From the NCBI GenBank assembly GCA_037974965.1, contig JBBPFI010000008.1, positions 806,001 to 870,000 of the forward strand: DNA of 64,000 nt, written 5' to 3'. The notes below the pieces were generated by a model. The model made no database searches. It was given only the letters and a program-made list of their open reading frames with translations, and was not told where the DNA came from. The DNA is from Dacryopinax spathularia (lineage: Eukaryota; Basidiomycota; Dacrymycetes; Dacrymycetales; Dacrymycetaceae). The stretch's first letter is position 1. Each line of letters opens with the position of its first letter. The position numbers were made by a program, and so were the translations under genes. Below are positions 11,232 through 22,957 of the stretch, piece after piece.

Positions 11232-13441
11232 ATGACTCTTCCCAAGCATCGCAACTCTTTTGCAGAACTGGCCACGGCAGAAGCTGTAGCACTCCTTACC
11301 AGAGTACTGGCATATCTCGAGAGTTCCTCGGCGCGCCCCACCCCTGCTCCTGCTCCTCGTCAATATGACACGCCATACCTTGAAACAACACCGTACACTA
11401 CCATGATACCGAAGTACGAGCCCAGCTCATTGGACGCCTTCACATGCCTGCGCGTGGCCGATCCAACGACCTGTGACCCATACAGCCTTGCGACGGTTCA
11501 GGCCGTCTTGCCCGACTCGCGGCTGGCATTGATATCGGTTCATGTCACGTCCGGCGTCAAGGGCCAGGAGAGCGGCCTGGAGGTGATGCATGCCACATTG
11601 TGTGAACCTGGTGAGCTCATCTATCCTGCCAAGCAATCGTCAGCCTAACCTTTAGTACCTTAGTGGAAGGACAGGGCGGGTTGGCCCACACCTCACGCAG
11701 TCCGGCCCTTGTAGCATGGTCGATGGAGGAAGCGGTAGCAGAGTCGGAGAAGGGTTCAAGCGACCGCGACGATGATGTGGGTGCTCAGTAAGTCGAACCC
11801 GTCCCTCCAGTCTAAGCCGCGCTGACGGGACGGAGAATGAGATTATGTACCTCTCGGGACCGCGCAGGCTTCTGTCAAGCTGCCCTTAACTACTTGTATT
11901 CAGCCTCCTTGGCCTCTCCCATGTATCGCTTGAATGAGGACGCAATATGGTTAGTCGTTGTTCTTGTAGTTCCGTTTGTGGTGCGCTCATGCTGATTAGG
12001 CGATTCGCCCAATTAACCATTGGAAGCCACATCAGCGATCTCTGCCGACAAGTGCGCGATCTTCAACACACCTGCATCGCACCTGTGCCCGGCGTACTAC
12101 GTTCTTGGATACCGGGGGAGGATGTGAATTCTTCGGTACTCGATGCATTCCTGGTCGAGCTACCGGAAGGCGCCTGGCGGTATGTCCAACAGAAAGCTCA
12201 GCGCCATCTCTGGAATGGCATGCGGCAGAGCCAAACGCATATAAGGGGGTCAAAGGTCGCAGTGTTCGGTCCAGATACTTACATCTACTGGGCGCGGCTC
12301 TTAGCATCACTTCTTGAGGAGATCTACTGCGATGTACTCCTCCTGGGGCTGTATAGCACCCCAGGTGTGTACTATCCAGCGAAGCAAGACGTTTGTCTGG
12401 CATGTCATGGCCTACTTCCTACATGGCCCCCGTCCGGGACCAGCGGGCGCCCGCCTTTGCCATCTCAAGAAGGTCCCCAGAAACTCCTTCAGCGGACCGC
12501 CAAGAGCCTCTTCGCACGATTAGAAGTGCTTTGGGGTCTAGTCTACCACATCACTACGCCTCACAGTGACAAGAGAGTAGACGTGCTGCAGACACTTCTG
12601 ACTAGCAGAATGATCGGCCTAGATGCGCACGTCCAACTTTATTTCAGTGAGTGCTCGTCCGCAAATGCCCCTTCCAGACACTGACCGTTCAGTAGTAGAG
12701 AATGGCGATCCAGCGATGGGCCCTCGACCCAACCCCATTCTACAGCACATCTATCGCCTGGTCTTCTATCTCTCGGCGGGAAGGACACTCGCTAGCCAGT
12801 ACAGAGATCTTCCGGTCGAGCTGAAACTACGTCCCCTCTCTGCAATCGTCCTGCGAGGGCAAATGCGCCGTGTGGCGCCCCGACAATTCACCTCGGCGGT
12901 CTTCACGGGGCTGCAGCAGGTTATCGCCAAAGGGGCCGGTATACATTCATCCCTTCTCAGCGATCTCCTCCTTCACCTGCATCGCTACGGAGCGGAGGTC
13001 GTCGCCAGCTCCATTCACGCCGAAACGGTCATACTCGCCGTACGCAGTTTAACAGCCCAGTACCGTACATGCAGCGCGGACTGTATCCACGAAGACAAAC
13101 GATGTGCCGTTTACAATTCTTTGAGGCAAAGTTTCGGGCTGCGACCGTTATCCGTAAGTCGGCGATGCACAGCAACGATACAGACACTGACATGTGAATA
13201 GAACGTTACCCAGCGAGTTTACGGTTCAATGCAGGGCTCCTCCAAGCGTCCCTGCGCCATATGCAAATGGGTATCAATTCCCCCGGCCGATCGGCCATCC
13301 TCTCTGGAAGGACTAGGAGAATATGTGCCATGTTGGCCTTTCGGCCTCGACCAGGCTCAAGAGGATTCGTTGATCCGGGCCCTCTTGCTCACTTGCTTCG
13401 AATCCGCAGCCCGCTTACGTCCGAACAAAGCCCTCTGTTGA
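11232..13441 (+). CDS. deaminase-fold protein (OTT_1508-like), copy 1
   Basis: The C-terminal half shows a zinc deaminase signature: HAE (SSIHAETVILAV), and, after a 48-nt intron (13154-13201), SSKRPCAICKW, which supplies the CxxC of the second zinc half-site. Fungal OTT_1508-like proteins have HAE followed by an S-K-x-x-C-x-x-C element. Between the motifs lies an extra module, C-x3-C-I-H-x-D-x-R-C. The last exon contains FGLDQAQEDSL, helical and shared with copy 2. An intron at 12647-12692 joins the helical middle domain to the catalytic half. The ATG at 11232 was chosen because it gives an N-terminus like that of copy 2 (an L-rich helix followed by P/T). Family members are proposed nucleotide or nucleic-acid deaminases; substrate unknown. 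The 11.6-12.0 kb exon chain is uncertain. Confidence 0.65.
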
Positions 13442-13750
13442 GGGTATCTCCATCCTGATACCGTCTGTGCGTCCTATACCCACTGGTTTCCCAAGTTTTG
13501 CGGATCATGTTGTACACCATTGGGGATCCTCACTGCATCATCGGATTATGTTGTAATACTACCTTGTTGTTGATCGATTGGTTCCCGGCAGCACGTACAT
13601 CGGAAGTTTGGTGTATGATTGAGCGCTCGTGCTTTGTTGGCACATTAATGCCAGTCTGATCTTGCGGCGTCGATCTCAGTTAGGCACCCTCGAATTGATA
13701 TGGAGGGGGCGATCCCAGAACGCACCCCCAGTGCATGCAGTGCGGAGGCC
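13442..13750. other. spacer at 3' end of deaminase copy 1
   Basis: Non-coding, with no motif recognised. It leads into the tandem repeats. Confidence 0.4.
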
Positions 13751-14047
13751 AGGATACTGGGATGTTGGGATGTTGAAGCTTGGCCGCGATCCCAGGTAGC
13801 CCCTGCTAGATACTCACGTATGATTGTTACGATGTTGGGATGTGTGGATGTTGGGATGTTGGGATGTTGAAGCTGGGCCGCGATCCCAGGTAGCACCTGC
13901 TAGATACTCACGTATGGTTGTTACGATGTGGGGATGTGTGGATGTTGGGATGTTGGGATGTTGAAGCTGGGCCGCGATCCCAGGTAGCACCTGCTAGATA
14001 CTCACGTATGGTTGTTACGATGTGTGGATGTTGGGATGTTGGGATGT
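13751..14047. repeat. tandem repeat array A, about 94-95 bp unit, 3 copies
   Basis: Three near-identical units each run GATGTTGAAGC, then CGCGATCCCAGGTAGC, then CTGCTAGATACTCACGTATG, then TTGTTACGATGT. They are separated by short GATGTTGGGATGT runs of variable number. The core AGGTAGCACCT is self-complementary around AGC, as is the core of array B. Confidence 0.85.
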
Positions 14048-14147
14048 GTGCATTTTCGGATGTGTGGATGTTGGGATCCCAAGGAAGTACCGGGCCTTTG
14101 ATGACGGCGTATCCATCCCAGGTCGGCCAGCTCTCTTTAATATACAT

Positions 14148-14900
14148 GGCGATTAGGACAGGGCGAGGGTGTCGAGCCGGGGTAGCACCCCGGAGATCGA
14201 GGGTATACTCTCCCTCTTTCCATCCCTATACATGACGATTAGGACAAGGGCGAGGGTGTCGAGCCGGGGTAGCACCCCGGAGATCGAGGGTATACTCTCC
14301 CTCTTTCCATCCCTATACATGACGATTAGGACAAGGGCGAGGGTGTCGAGCCGGGGTAGCACCCCGAGGGTCGAGGGTATACTCTCCCTCTTTCCATCCC
14401 TATACATGACGATTAGGACAGGGCGAGGGTGTCGAGCCGGGGTAGCACCCCGGAGATCGAGGGTATACTCTCCCTCTTTCCATCCCTATACATGGCGATT
14501 AGGACTAGGGCGAGGGTGTCGAGCCGGGGTAGCACCCCGAGGGTCGAGGGTATACTCTCCCTCTTTCCATCCCTATACATGGCGATTAGGACAGGGCGAG
14601 GGTGTCGAGCCGGGGTAGCACCCCGAGGGTCGAGGGTATACTCTCCCTCTTTCCATCCCTATACATGGCGATTAGGACAGGGCGAGGGTGTCGAGCCGGG
14701 GTAGCACCCCGAGGGTCGAGGGTATACTCTCCCTCTTTCCATCCCTATACATGACGATTAGGACTAGGGCGAGGGTGTCGAGCCGGGGTAGCACCCCGAG
14801 GGTCGAGGGTATACTCTCCCTCTTTCCATCCCTATACATGACGATTAGGACTAGGGCGAGGGTGTCGAGCCGGGGTAGCACCCCGGGGATCGAGTGTATT
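14148..14900. repeat. tandem repeat array B, 86-87 bp unit, 9 copies
   Basis: Nine head-to-tail copies begin CGATTAGGAC near 14150, 14236, 14322, 14409, 14494, 14582, 14667, 14752 and 14839. Each contains GTGTCGAGCCGGGGTAGCACC and GGGTATACTCTCCCTCTTTC. The centre CCGGGGT-AGC-ACCCCGG is a 7-bp-arm hairpin with a 3-nt loop. Some copies have CCCGAGGG and keep only 6 bp. Units are 86 or 87 bp depending on GACAGGG versus GACAAGGG or GACTAGGG. The last copy decays at its 3' end. Confidence 0.95.
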
Positions 14901-14999
14901 CTTCACTTAATATCTCTACACGGTGGTGGAGCCGATTCAAGATGCGACTGTTGGCAGCATTGGCAGAGAATGCTTGAAGGTCAGAACCTTGGAAAAAGG

Positions 15000-15235
15000 G
15001 GTTGATCCTGGGTAGCACCCCACGCGACCAGCAAGAACTCTCCGCTGGTCTAGGACGCGATCCACAGACTTGAGCCGATGCACGGATGTATGGAGGTAAG
15101 GCCGTTGGGATGTCAGCCATGAGGGAGGTTAGGATGAACATCTTTTGGGGTGCTGTGACGTTGGGATGTTAGTCAACGAGGGAAGTCAGGATGAACGTGT
15201 ATTGGGATGTTGGGACGTCAGTCCATTGTTGTTTG
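15000..15235. repeat. degenerate remnants of the array A/B motifs
   Basis: GATCCTGGGTAGCACCCC near 15005 and several GATGTTGGGA or ATTGGGATGTTGGGAC runs (15107-15215) echo both arrays. The whole 13.75-15.24 kb stretch is thus a composite minisatellite between the two deaminase-like genes. Confidence 0.6.
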
Positions 15236-15318
15236 GGCATGTCTACATTAGTAGCTACGTTCATCAACCAGACACGTTTGTCCTGCTAATCCCTTTCGTA
15301 TACTGATAGCACGAACCC

Positions 15319-17738
15319 TCAGAAGTCACTATCACTCATCGGGTCAGAATCGACGAGACACTGGTCGCTTGAATCGGGCACATCGTCGTCCCCACCGCCC
15401 GTATCGATGGCGAAGATGTCGGCGGTATTTCGGGAGACGGCTGGTGCGGGACGTCCATCGTAAATCGAGCGATTTGGGCTGCTTTGTTGTGTCTGAGCTC
15501 CATCATTCAGACTTTTTCTCAACGTCTGAAGAAGCAAAGAGGCAAATAACTCTTGGAGATCGTCACTTAATCCGAAAAGAATAGACTTGAATGGTAACCC
15601 ATGAGTGCCGTCCGTATTGAGCACCTGAACATCTCCGTGAAGGGCCGTAAAATGGCAGTGTGAGCATGCCTTCTTAGCACAAACAGTGAGCCATGGCCCG
15701 GTCTAACTCGTGGTTAGAAGGAAGCATGGAGGGAATCAAGGAGGGTCGTACTGCAAGCGCACTCCACAGGCGAGGATGCTTCCGGAGTGCCGTGTACAAT
15801 GCACACCGAGCATCGTAGTGCACACAACGTCCTGTACACTCCTCGTTGTCTTCCTTCGAAGCCTGTCGGATGGCCGCCATAAGAAGCGCCTCTGCATGAA
15901 AGGAGCAGTGGACGCCTTCGCCGCTTGTGACCAGTCGCCTAAACTGATGATATTTGGGTCGTTCGTTTACTTCTTTCTGACTGATGGCGACGTCTTCAAC
16001 CCAACGGCGAATTTTGGTGAGCTCGTCGTCCGTCAAAGTCAGCTTGGGCATGTTGGTCCCGCGAATTTCGAAGTAGGTCGGGGACAGAGCCGGTGTGTTC
16101 CGATCTCCCATATAGTATGTATGCGTCTCGTGCGCAGCGAACCAAAAGCCGCTGAGGTTATTTATGGCGCTCGTAACGAGGTTGGACATGTACGGCAAAG
16201 ACGAATCGCTCATTTTCGCCTCGACGTAGAGACTATGCTCGTCCTCCAGCGCACTGGTCGAAGAGTCATGGATCGCATCTTCCGCGCCCTCAGCAAATGC
16301 AGGTGGCTGGCCCCCCCTGTCTTTGCTGTGCCCGGGCCCCTCTCCTCTAAAGGCAGGGTATGCGTGGGTCCCTACGTAAGAACGGTGAGTATTTTGACCG
16401 CTTTAGGCAAGAAGGGTGACTTACAGAGGTGCGCGTACAGCCCCACCTCTTCCCGACCGAGCAACACAGTAAGAATAGTAGGTAGACTCCATTTTGAAGC
16501 GTTTTCATCAGGAGGGCTGCCGTGGAAGAAGTTCGCGAGAACCTCGAGTAGTGCGGTTAAGAGCTGAAATTTACTCTTGAAGTCCTCCTTGCTGAGCCGC
16601 TGGGTCTCGGATTTGGCGAGATCGTGACGCTGAAGTTGTTCCGCAGTGGATCTGATCGTCGACAGCAGAAACGCCAAAAGGGCAGCCCACACTCGGGCGT
16701 TCTCGTATGTGAATATCGGTGTTCGTGAGGTAGGGCCAGATACCAGCAGCGCCCAGTTCACCTCAATGCCTTCGACGGCAGTATTGCCCGCTTGCAACCA
16801 GCGAACAATCCCAGGTATCGCTTCGTTGACCTCGACCTCTTTGAGCAGGGAGGAAGTATTGTCGCGGGGCTCTTCGAGAAGGTACCAGCTCATCAACAGC
16901 TGGGGCAGAGACTTCCTGAAAGGACGGTCGCACGTCGAACAACGCTGCAGAATCTTCCCTATGCAGTTCCTGACGGAATATTGCAGGATGGGTCTATATA
17001 ACAGGATCAGAAAGAGAAGAAAGTTACAACCCAAGGTCAGACGAACGAGGTTCTGGGACGAGTGCCGTTGTCCTGGTCTGCCCTTCCGCCCTTTAATAAG
17101 GCAAAAAGATTAGATTCATATGTCCGAAATGAACTTGCGCGGCACGCCTCTGGGCTGAAACGCCGTCAGCCTAGACGACCGATAGAGACAGCGAGCTAGA
17201 CGTACTCGGCCGCTAGTTGTACCTCTAGAGCACTCGCTTGACTGAGGTTCATGGGAACCTGCTCGACCGACCACTCAATCCCCCCCTCTGCGCCTGGATC
17301 AACCCCAGCGGTTGATCCAAACGCAGGATTCCTCGCGATGACAACAACATCTCCTCTGGGTAGGCGTGGGTCCGAAGGGATTTTCACGTCCGAAGAGGTG
17401 ATGAATTCCTTTAAAGTGTGGATGCCGCCGGCGGACATATGAGGACGACGAGTTTTATCAGATGTCACCGCGCCGGTAGCTCCCCGCACCGAGGTTTCGT
17501 CCTCGGGGCACGCCGCCATCATCACAGCAGGAATACGGTGGAGGTCATCATCCTCATATCCGTAGCAAAGGAGCAGCGCCATCCCCTTCAGAAATTGAAG
17601 CTCACTTGGACCAGGGCGCTTGTCCGAAGGCTGGGGTTCGCAGATCGGAGTAGGATACTTCTGGAGACATTCGATCAAGCAGCTCAGTATAACGACTTTC
17701 TTCCACGTTGGCAGGTCGGTGAGGGGAAAGTCAGCCAT
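15319..17738 (-). CDS. deaminase-fold protein (OTT_1508-like), copy 2
   Basis: Paralogue of the 11.2-13.4 kb gene, facing it. It has HCSFHAEALLMAAIRQ, then the module C-x3-C-V-H-x-D-x-R-C-A-x-Y-x2-L-R. After a 49-nt intron (15703-15751) comes VCAKKACSHCHF with the second zinc half-site. The last exon has ILFGLSDDLQELFAS, aligned with copy 1, and an acidic Asp/Ser end. A further intron after EEVGLYAHL matches in position the copy 1 intron after GLDAHVQLYF. The middle domain (IFTYENARVWAALLAFLL) is helical as in copy 1. The N-terminal exon (17196-17738) starts at an ATG; its link across 17035-17195 is inferred. It is a proposed nucleotide or nucleic-acid deaminase of unknown substrate. Confidence 0.65.
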
Positions 17739-18044
17739 GGTGAAGACCGGGCGCGTTGGAAGAAGGGATTATCAGAGCGCAACCACTACCGTCATGAGGG
17801 GTGACTCGAAGATCATAGGCTGCAGTCAGTATGCGGGACCAGATCCTCGTGCCATGCCTCGAGGAAACAGCACCGCACTGCCTCACAAGCTCGTGGCCGC
17901 AGAAGGGCTGCGAAAGTCAATCTCACATATCGTTCGATTGGGAAGGACGCATTGTTGTAATTGACAGAATACCATCGTATTACGTATGACTCTCGACCCT
18001 CAACAAGTACAGTAAGAGAAAGACTTTACAACGAGTCCCCGGAT
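17739..18044. other. intergenic upstream of deaminase copy 2
   Basis: Presumed promoter of deaminase copy 2. No gene or repeat recognised. Confidence 0.35.
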
Positions 18045-18560
18045 CTACTGGAAACGCTTGGCGCGCATATAGACGATGATCCAGTGCAGGTTGCTGGGAT
18101 TGTGCAGGAAGCGAGACCAGTAGGCTTTAGAGCGATGGGGAATCGCCTTTCTCGGGCGCCGCCCATGTGAGTGAATGGCGGTCGTACAGGGATAGCAACG
18201 CACCCGATCCGCCCACATGCTCCAATCGTCCACGATGCCAGTGAACTGAAACGAGTGGTCCAGAGTGAGATAATAAGCCAGCCTTCTGTAAGTGCGGTGC
18301 AAGTCCCAAGTCGAGAAAAGACCGTCCTCGTAGTACCAGGCTTGATAGTGGACGTCCGGATCAAAGCGTTTCAAGTCCGGACCGGGTTTGCGCAGAAGAG
18401 CCACATCTGCGAGACTATAGCATACCTCCGGCAAGAGGCCACAGGGCGCCAAATGGGGATAACGACGTACAAGCAGGAACTCGACGACTGCGAGAGGAGG
18501 GCATATCTGTTCTTGGAGGATCCAGGCGAACGGAGAAGGCGAGGTGGCAGGTGATGGCAA
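18045..18560 (-). other. possible coding fragment, unknown
   Basis: A 171-codon open frame that reads like protein (EQICPPLAVVEFLLVRRYPH, then YEDGLFSTWDLHRTYRRLAY). It begins with TTG and I find no ATG upstream in frame, so it may be an internal exon, part of a decayed gene, or a distal exon of the neighbouring deaminase copy 2. I recognise no family. Confidence 0.3.
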
Positions 18561-18717
18561 GAGACAACTGGGTTCAATGCGTTCCCGAGACTACCGCGCG
18601 TTCACGTGGACTAAATAGGCGCTCGGGACCTGTGTAACGTGGGCTCATCTGCGGCCTAAGCTACAGATACCAATCATCAACCTTTCCGCCACGGGCATCA
18701 CCTCACACGTTATTATC

Positions 18718-21675
18718 ATGGCAAATCTCAGCCGGAAACGAGCGCGAACGGACGTCGACATGGAAGAACACGATAATCGAACGCACAATCATCTTCGCCC
18801 CCAGCCATATCCCAGTCGAACGACATACAGACTGCCCGCTGTGGTTCATGGCAACCTTCCAAACTCACCGCCAGCTGATTCTCAGGCGTCAACAATTGAA
18901 GAATTCTCGCAGCCGCACCAATGGTCCAAGATGGATCCAGCGATCTTCGACAAGGTCTATATGCGCAACGATCACGTCGGACCCAATGTCCCTACGGCAA
19001 GACTCCAATTGCAAGGTATGCACATATGCCACGCTGCCCTGACCTGTATGCTGAAGTACGAGCAGAAATATCTCACTCTCGAGACCGGCAGGCAGGGTAT
19101 GCACGAGCTCCCCAATGCCAGAACGCCAAGCACGGTGGCAGGAATGAACGACCCACCAATGCATCACCAACCGGCTTCAGGGTACGTCACCACGCCTTCA
19201 AAAGGGAAATATATGCTAAAGCTGCGATACAGAATGCTTCACGGGATGGGGATTCATCTAAGGGATCATCTGAAGGACTCATGAACGGGGGGGTGGACCA
19301 AGACGATGTCGAGGTACGCTGACAATCATCAGGAGGTCGGCGCATACACTTACTTTCTCGCCAGAGTCTAGACCCTGTTCGCAGACCCCATACATCACGC
19401 ACGTCGGGGCTGGAAACATTCGCAGCATCTATGGAGGCGCATGGAACGACAAGCGTACGCCCGATGGAGGAGGATATCACGGAATTAGCAAGAAGGAAGG
19501 ATGCGGCCATTTTGGCCCTCGGAGCAACCTTGCGGCGACGTGAAGAATGCTTGAGAGCTATGAAAGAAGAGCAAGAAGCACGTATTGCGGAGGAGTTGGC
19601 CCTGCGCAGCAAGTTGCATGCGCTGGAGGAGGAGCTGTTGCGGGAGCGGGAAAGAACAGCTACGGGGCCACGAGAACAGCTGTCCACTCCGAACGGCGCC
19701 AGTACCCTACCACTGGCCTGCAAACCAACCGTACCAGCACCGCTGACGTTGCCGACCTCTGGGGAAGAAGAAATGCCAGTGGAGACGCAGCGCGCGGTCT
19801 CGTCTCAATCGCAAGAGACCATCGGATCGGACATGCACCCCGAAAAGCTCAAGAATCAGATGGAGTTCCTGCGCAAGAAATCTGACGACTTCGAGACGGC
19901 GAACTTTGAGCTAGTGCAGGAGAACAAGAAAGCGCAAGCCCGCATAATCCAACTCGAAGCAAGGCTCAAGCAAGTCAAGAATAAAAAGCGGCGGAGGAAG
20001 AGACGGGTTACACCTCACAGGGAAGGAGGAGGCAGCACGCATTCAGCTGCGACTTCCGACATCGACAAAAGCGACGAGGACGACGCGCCCGGCGACATCA
20101 GACGAGATCCAGGACGCTTCAAACAAGAGATGGAGATAGACACCTCAGATGCAGACCCGGACGAAGTGGCAGCGACGGATGGCGATGTTCCGCTGGTGAT
20201 CAGGAGGTACTGCCTCGTACGTAGTCTCTGCGGAGCGGGTCAAACGTCCTACTCACGCCTGCCCTGTGGGTACCCTTAGAAAGCTTTGGCGGCCAAGTTC
20301 AAGGACCTAACAGAGGAAGGTCCTACGATGTCAGACCGAGGTCCGTCGACCGCAACTGGAGGGAGAGGAATGCGGGGATTGAGGGCTCGGCCAGTCCGGG
20401 AAGGGCTACAGTCGCATCAACAAGAAGAGAACCCCTCTGACGACGACGATAGTTCAAGCAGACAGACGCCCATGCACGTTAAGATGAAGCCAAACTACGA
20501 ACAAGGGCACAAGAACGCGGAGGACAACGCTCGATTAAGAGATGCAATAGTGGATGAGGTACTAGCCATGGTGACGGTACGTATTTGCTCCGAAGAGCCT
20601 TGTCCATGCTCAAGATCAGCAGAAACGCCGTGACGGCAAGGAATGGACCACCGCAAGCACTCACAGCATCACACGAGAGTACCTTGTACGACTCTACACG
20701 ACCCAGACTTGGAAGTCAATGCGACGGAAATGGTTGACAGACCACGACGATGCTAAGAAGACGAAGAAGGAGCAGAAAAAATCGAAAGATCGAAGAACGC
20801 AGAGGCCGAAGAAGGTGCGGAGGCATGTGCTTTCAAGGATCTGCTTGGTAAACATACCTACAGAAACACAAGAGGCGGCTCCGAGCATGCCCTTCTTTTC
20901 GGGCTAAGTTTGGGATTGACCCAACCCCTCTCGTCATTGATACGTTGATGTCTGATGAGTATTCCACTGCTGGAGAGAGCGATGTCGAGGAGAGAAGGAA
21001 CTGGCGGCGTATGTCGTCGGAACGGCTAGGTATACGAGAAGATCACATTCGGAGAGGACGCATTCAAGTGCTCGAAACGGTCCCCCCCAAGTATCGAAAC
21101 CACTCGGTGCATACGCCGGGCACTGAGGATGAGGACACTGTGCTGACGAGAATTACCATAGCTCACGCATCTGTACCAACAGCTTGACAGCTTAGGAGAA
21201 GGCAAGGACCACATTATCCGTGTCTGGCTCGGCCGCAATCACTCGCGTCAGCCGAGCGCCCATATTCCGGAAATTGCAATCGGCGAAGGCGATATATATG
21301 AACATGAGGATTACGATGTGAAAACTGGCCGGCTGCCGAAGGAGTACAGAAGATCGAACGCGGCCATCTCGCCGGAGCTCCTTCTTGCGTTGGAGAGGTG
21401 CTGCGATCACACCGTGCCTTGGGTGGATATGCGTGGTGATGTCGTGGTGGATCATATCTTAGAGAAAATTCATGAAGTGAGTGACGCGATCTGAAGGAAT
21501 AGGAGGACTGAACACTGTGCAGCCCGCCGAGATCCGCTGGAGGAGTAAAGCGCAGCAGAAGGCCGTGCAAGCCTTCGTGGATGAGCTCACCGAGGATGGG
21601 ACGGTCGAAGTGGTGAGGATATCAGTCCATGACGAGCAATTGAAGATGACAGTAACTGAACCGCAGATGTATTGA
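18718..21675 (+). CDS. multi-exon basidiomycete protein of unknown function, coiled coil
   Basis: A chain of exons on the plus strand. Exon 1 starts at ATG 18718 with a basic RKRAR stretch. The exon at 19431-20200 has a strong coiled coil (ELARRKDAAILALGATLRRR and on to about 19660), a second one (FELVQENKKAQARIIQLEAR), and a basic KNKKRRRKRR stretch that could be a nuclear signal. Later exons read ITREYLVRLYTTQTWKSMRR, then a Lys/Arg-rich helix, then MSDEYSTAGESDVEER, and end with a domain running to about 21675. This order (ITREYL, basic helix, SDE-S block) recalls a multicopy basidiomycete family of unknown function that is often found near transposons. The exon list is approximate. Confidence 0.6.
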
Positions 21676-21900
21676 GGCGGTATGAGGCGGCGGTTAAGCA
21701 GTTGCTCCGCCCGCCACGTCGCGCATACACTTGGGAGGGCCAGGCTCCTGCTGCATCCCGCCATGGCCCCAATGCACGCTGAGCACCGGTGACGGTGGGA
21801 CCCACACGATAAGGAGGAACAATAGCTTGTACCATACAAAGCACATGGCAATCGAATTATACATGATCAGACAGACCGGCAATGGCGGGAAGCTGATGAT

Positions 21901-22779
21901 CTAGAGAAACCACTTCAGGCAAGACCACCTGAGGCAAACCCTACCCAGTTGGATGGCACAACTTCCTTCGTCCCACTCTGTCCTTATATCCCCATAATCC
22001 TCCGTTCCCAGGCAAGCGTAGCCCGACCAACGGCTCGGCCGGTCAGTTTGGTGTTGCAGCTGCCGGCGACAAATCTCCTCGTCCATTATGGCGCGGACGC
22101 GCATGGCAAATGCTTCCGGCGTGGTCGAGAAAGGGGCCGGTGGCTGGATCTGGATGATGGGCTTGCCACGCATCCTGACGAGCAAGGCGTTAGACTTCTT
22201 CAGCAAAGGCCCGTCGGACGAGGCATCGCACTCTGCGTAAGGGGGGGGGAAGCGAGGATCGTGGTTCGGAGTCTCTCCGTTCAGAAAGGCTAGACATTCC
22301 CAATTGCCGGCAGCCCGGGCAGCGTCCTTGAGCGCCATCAGCTCAGGCGTTACAATAACGGTGTTGATGCGGGGTGTGGATGAATAGGGCGAGCTCGGCA
22401 ATGATGAGGTACATGTACCACCTTGACTAGACAGATAGATTGACTGTCCGCGTTGGCTGCGAGTCGAATGTGCGTGAAGTAGATCGAGACCTGTGTGATA
22501 CGGAGGGAGGAAGCCCGTGGCTTGGCCCGCGGCCGTTGGATCGCCGGGTGCAATAGCAGACGCCGGCGAATCCGCGTGCTGGTGCTGGGATGCGGACGGA
22601 GGTGAGGTTGGATGGATGGATGGTTGCAGCCAACTGTGTTTGTGATCCAACCGGGTTGGAGCCATGCAAACCATGCCTCCAGCTCTCAAGTCGTCATCAT
22701 GGCCCAACTGGAAACTGTCCATTTCGGTGAAGCAGGTGCGCTGCAAACCTTTGAGACGGATGATCGCGTGAATGTACAT
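21901..22779 (-). CDS. hypothetical protein
   Basis: A 292-codon open frame with an ATG start. The first 130 residues are rich in S, P, H and T. The later part (TPELMALKDAARAAGNWECL, then GKPIIQIQPPAPFSTTPEAF) looks more ordered. No domain is recognised. The length without stops and the protein-like second half support a gene, but it could be chance in GC-rich DNA. Confidence 0.4.
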   Translation of the reverse strand: MYIHAIIRLKGLQRTCFTEMDSFQLGHDDDLRAGGMVCMAPTRLDHKHSWLQPSIHPTSPPSASQHQHADSPASAIAPGDPTAAGQATGFLPPYHTGLDLLHAHSTRSQRGQSIYLSSQGGTCTSSLPSSPYSSTPRINTVIVTPELMALKDAARAAGNWECLAFLNGETPNHDPRFPPPYAECDASSDGPLLKKSNALLVRMRGKPIIQIQPPAPFSTTPEAFAMRVRAIMDEEICRRQLQHQTDRPSRWSGYACLGTEDYGDIRTEWDEGSCAIQLGRVCLRWSCLKWFL

Positions 22780-22957
22780 GGAAACTCACGGTCTGGAGTG
22801 ATGTATACTGGAAAGCCGTACGGGGGGATGAGGTGGAGAAGTAACGGTTGACCTGAAAGGAGTTGAGGCGATGACACAACAGGCCAGTGACGCGCCAGAT
22901 TATCATGGAACCAATTAATATCTCCCTGGGTGGAGGAGTGTACCGGCCTTTCCGCAA

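Noticed and set aside
14153-14881. Open frames of 69-149 codons inside array B, periodic 29-residue peptides on both strands
   Set aside because: They arise from the 87-bp units; 86-bp units break the frame, and no start context or conservation is seen.
18045-18560. Calling this a complete gene
   Set aside because: It begins with TTG and no in-frame ATG exists upstream; kept only as a possible fragment.
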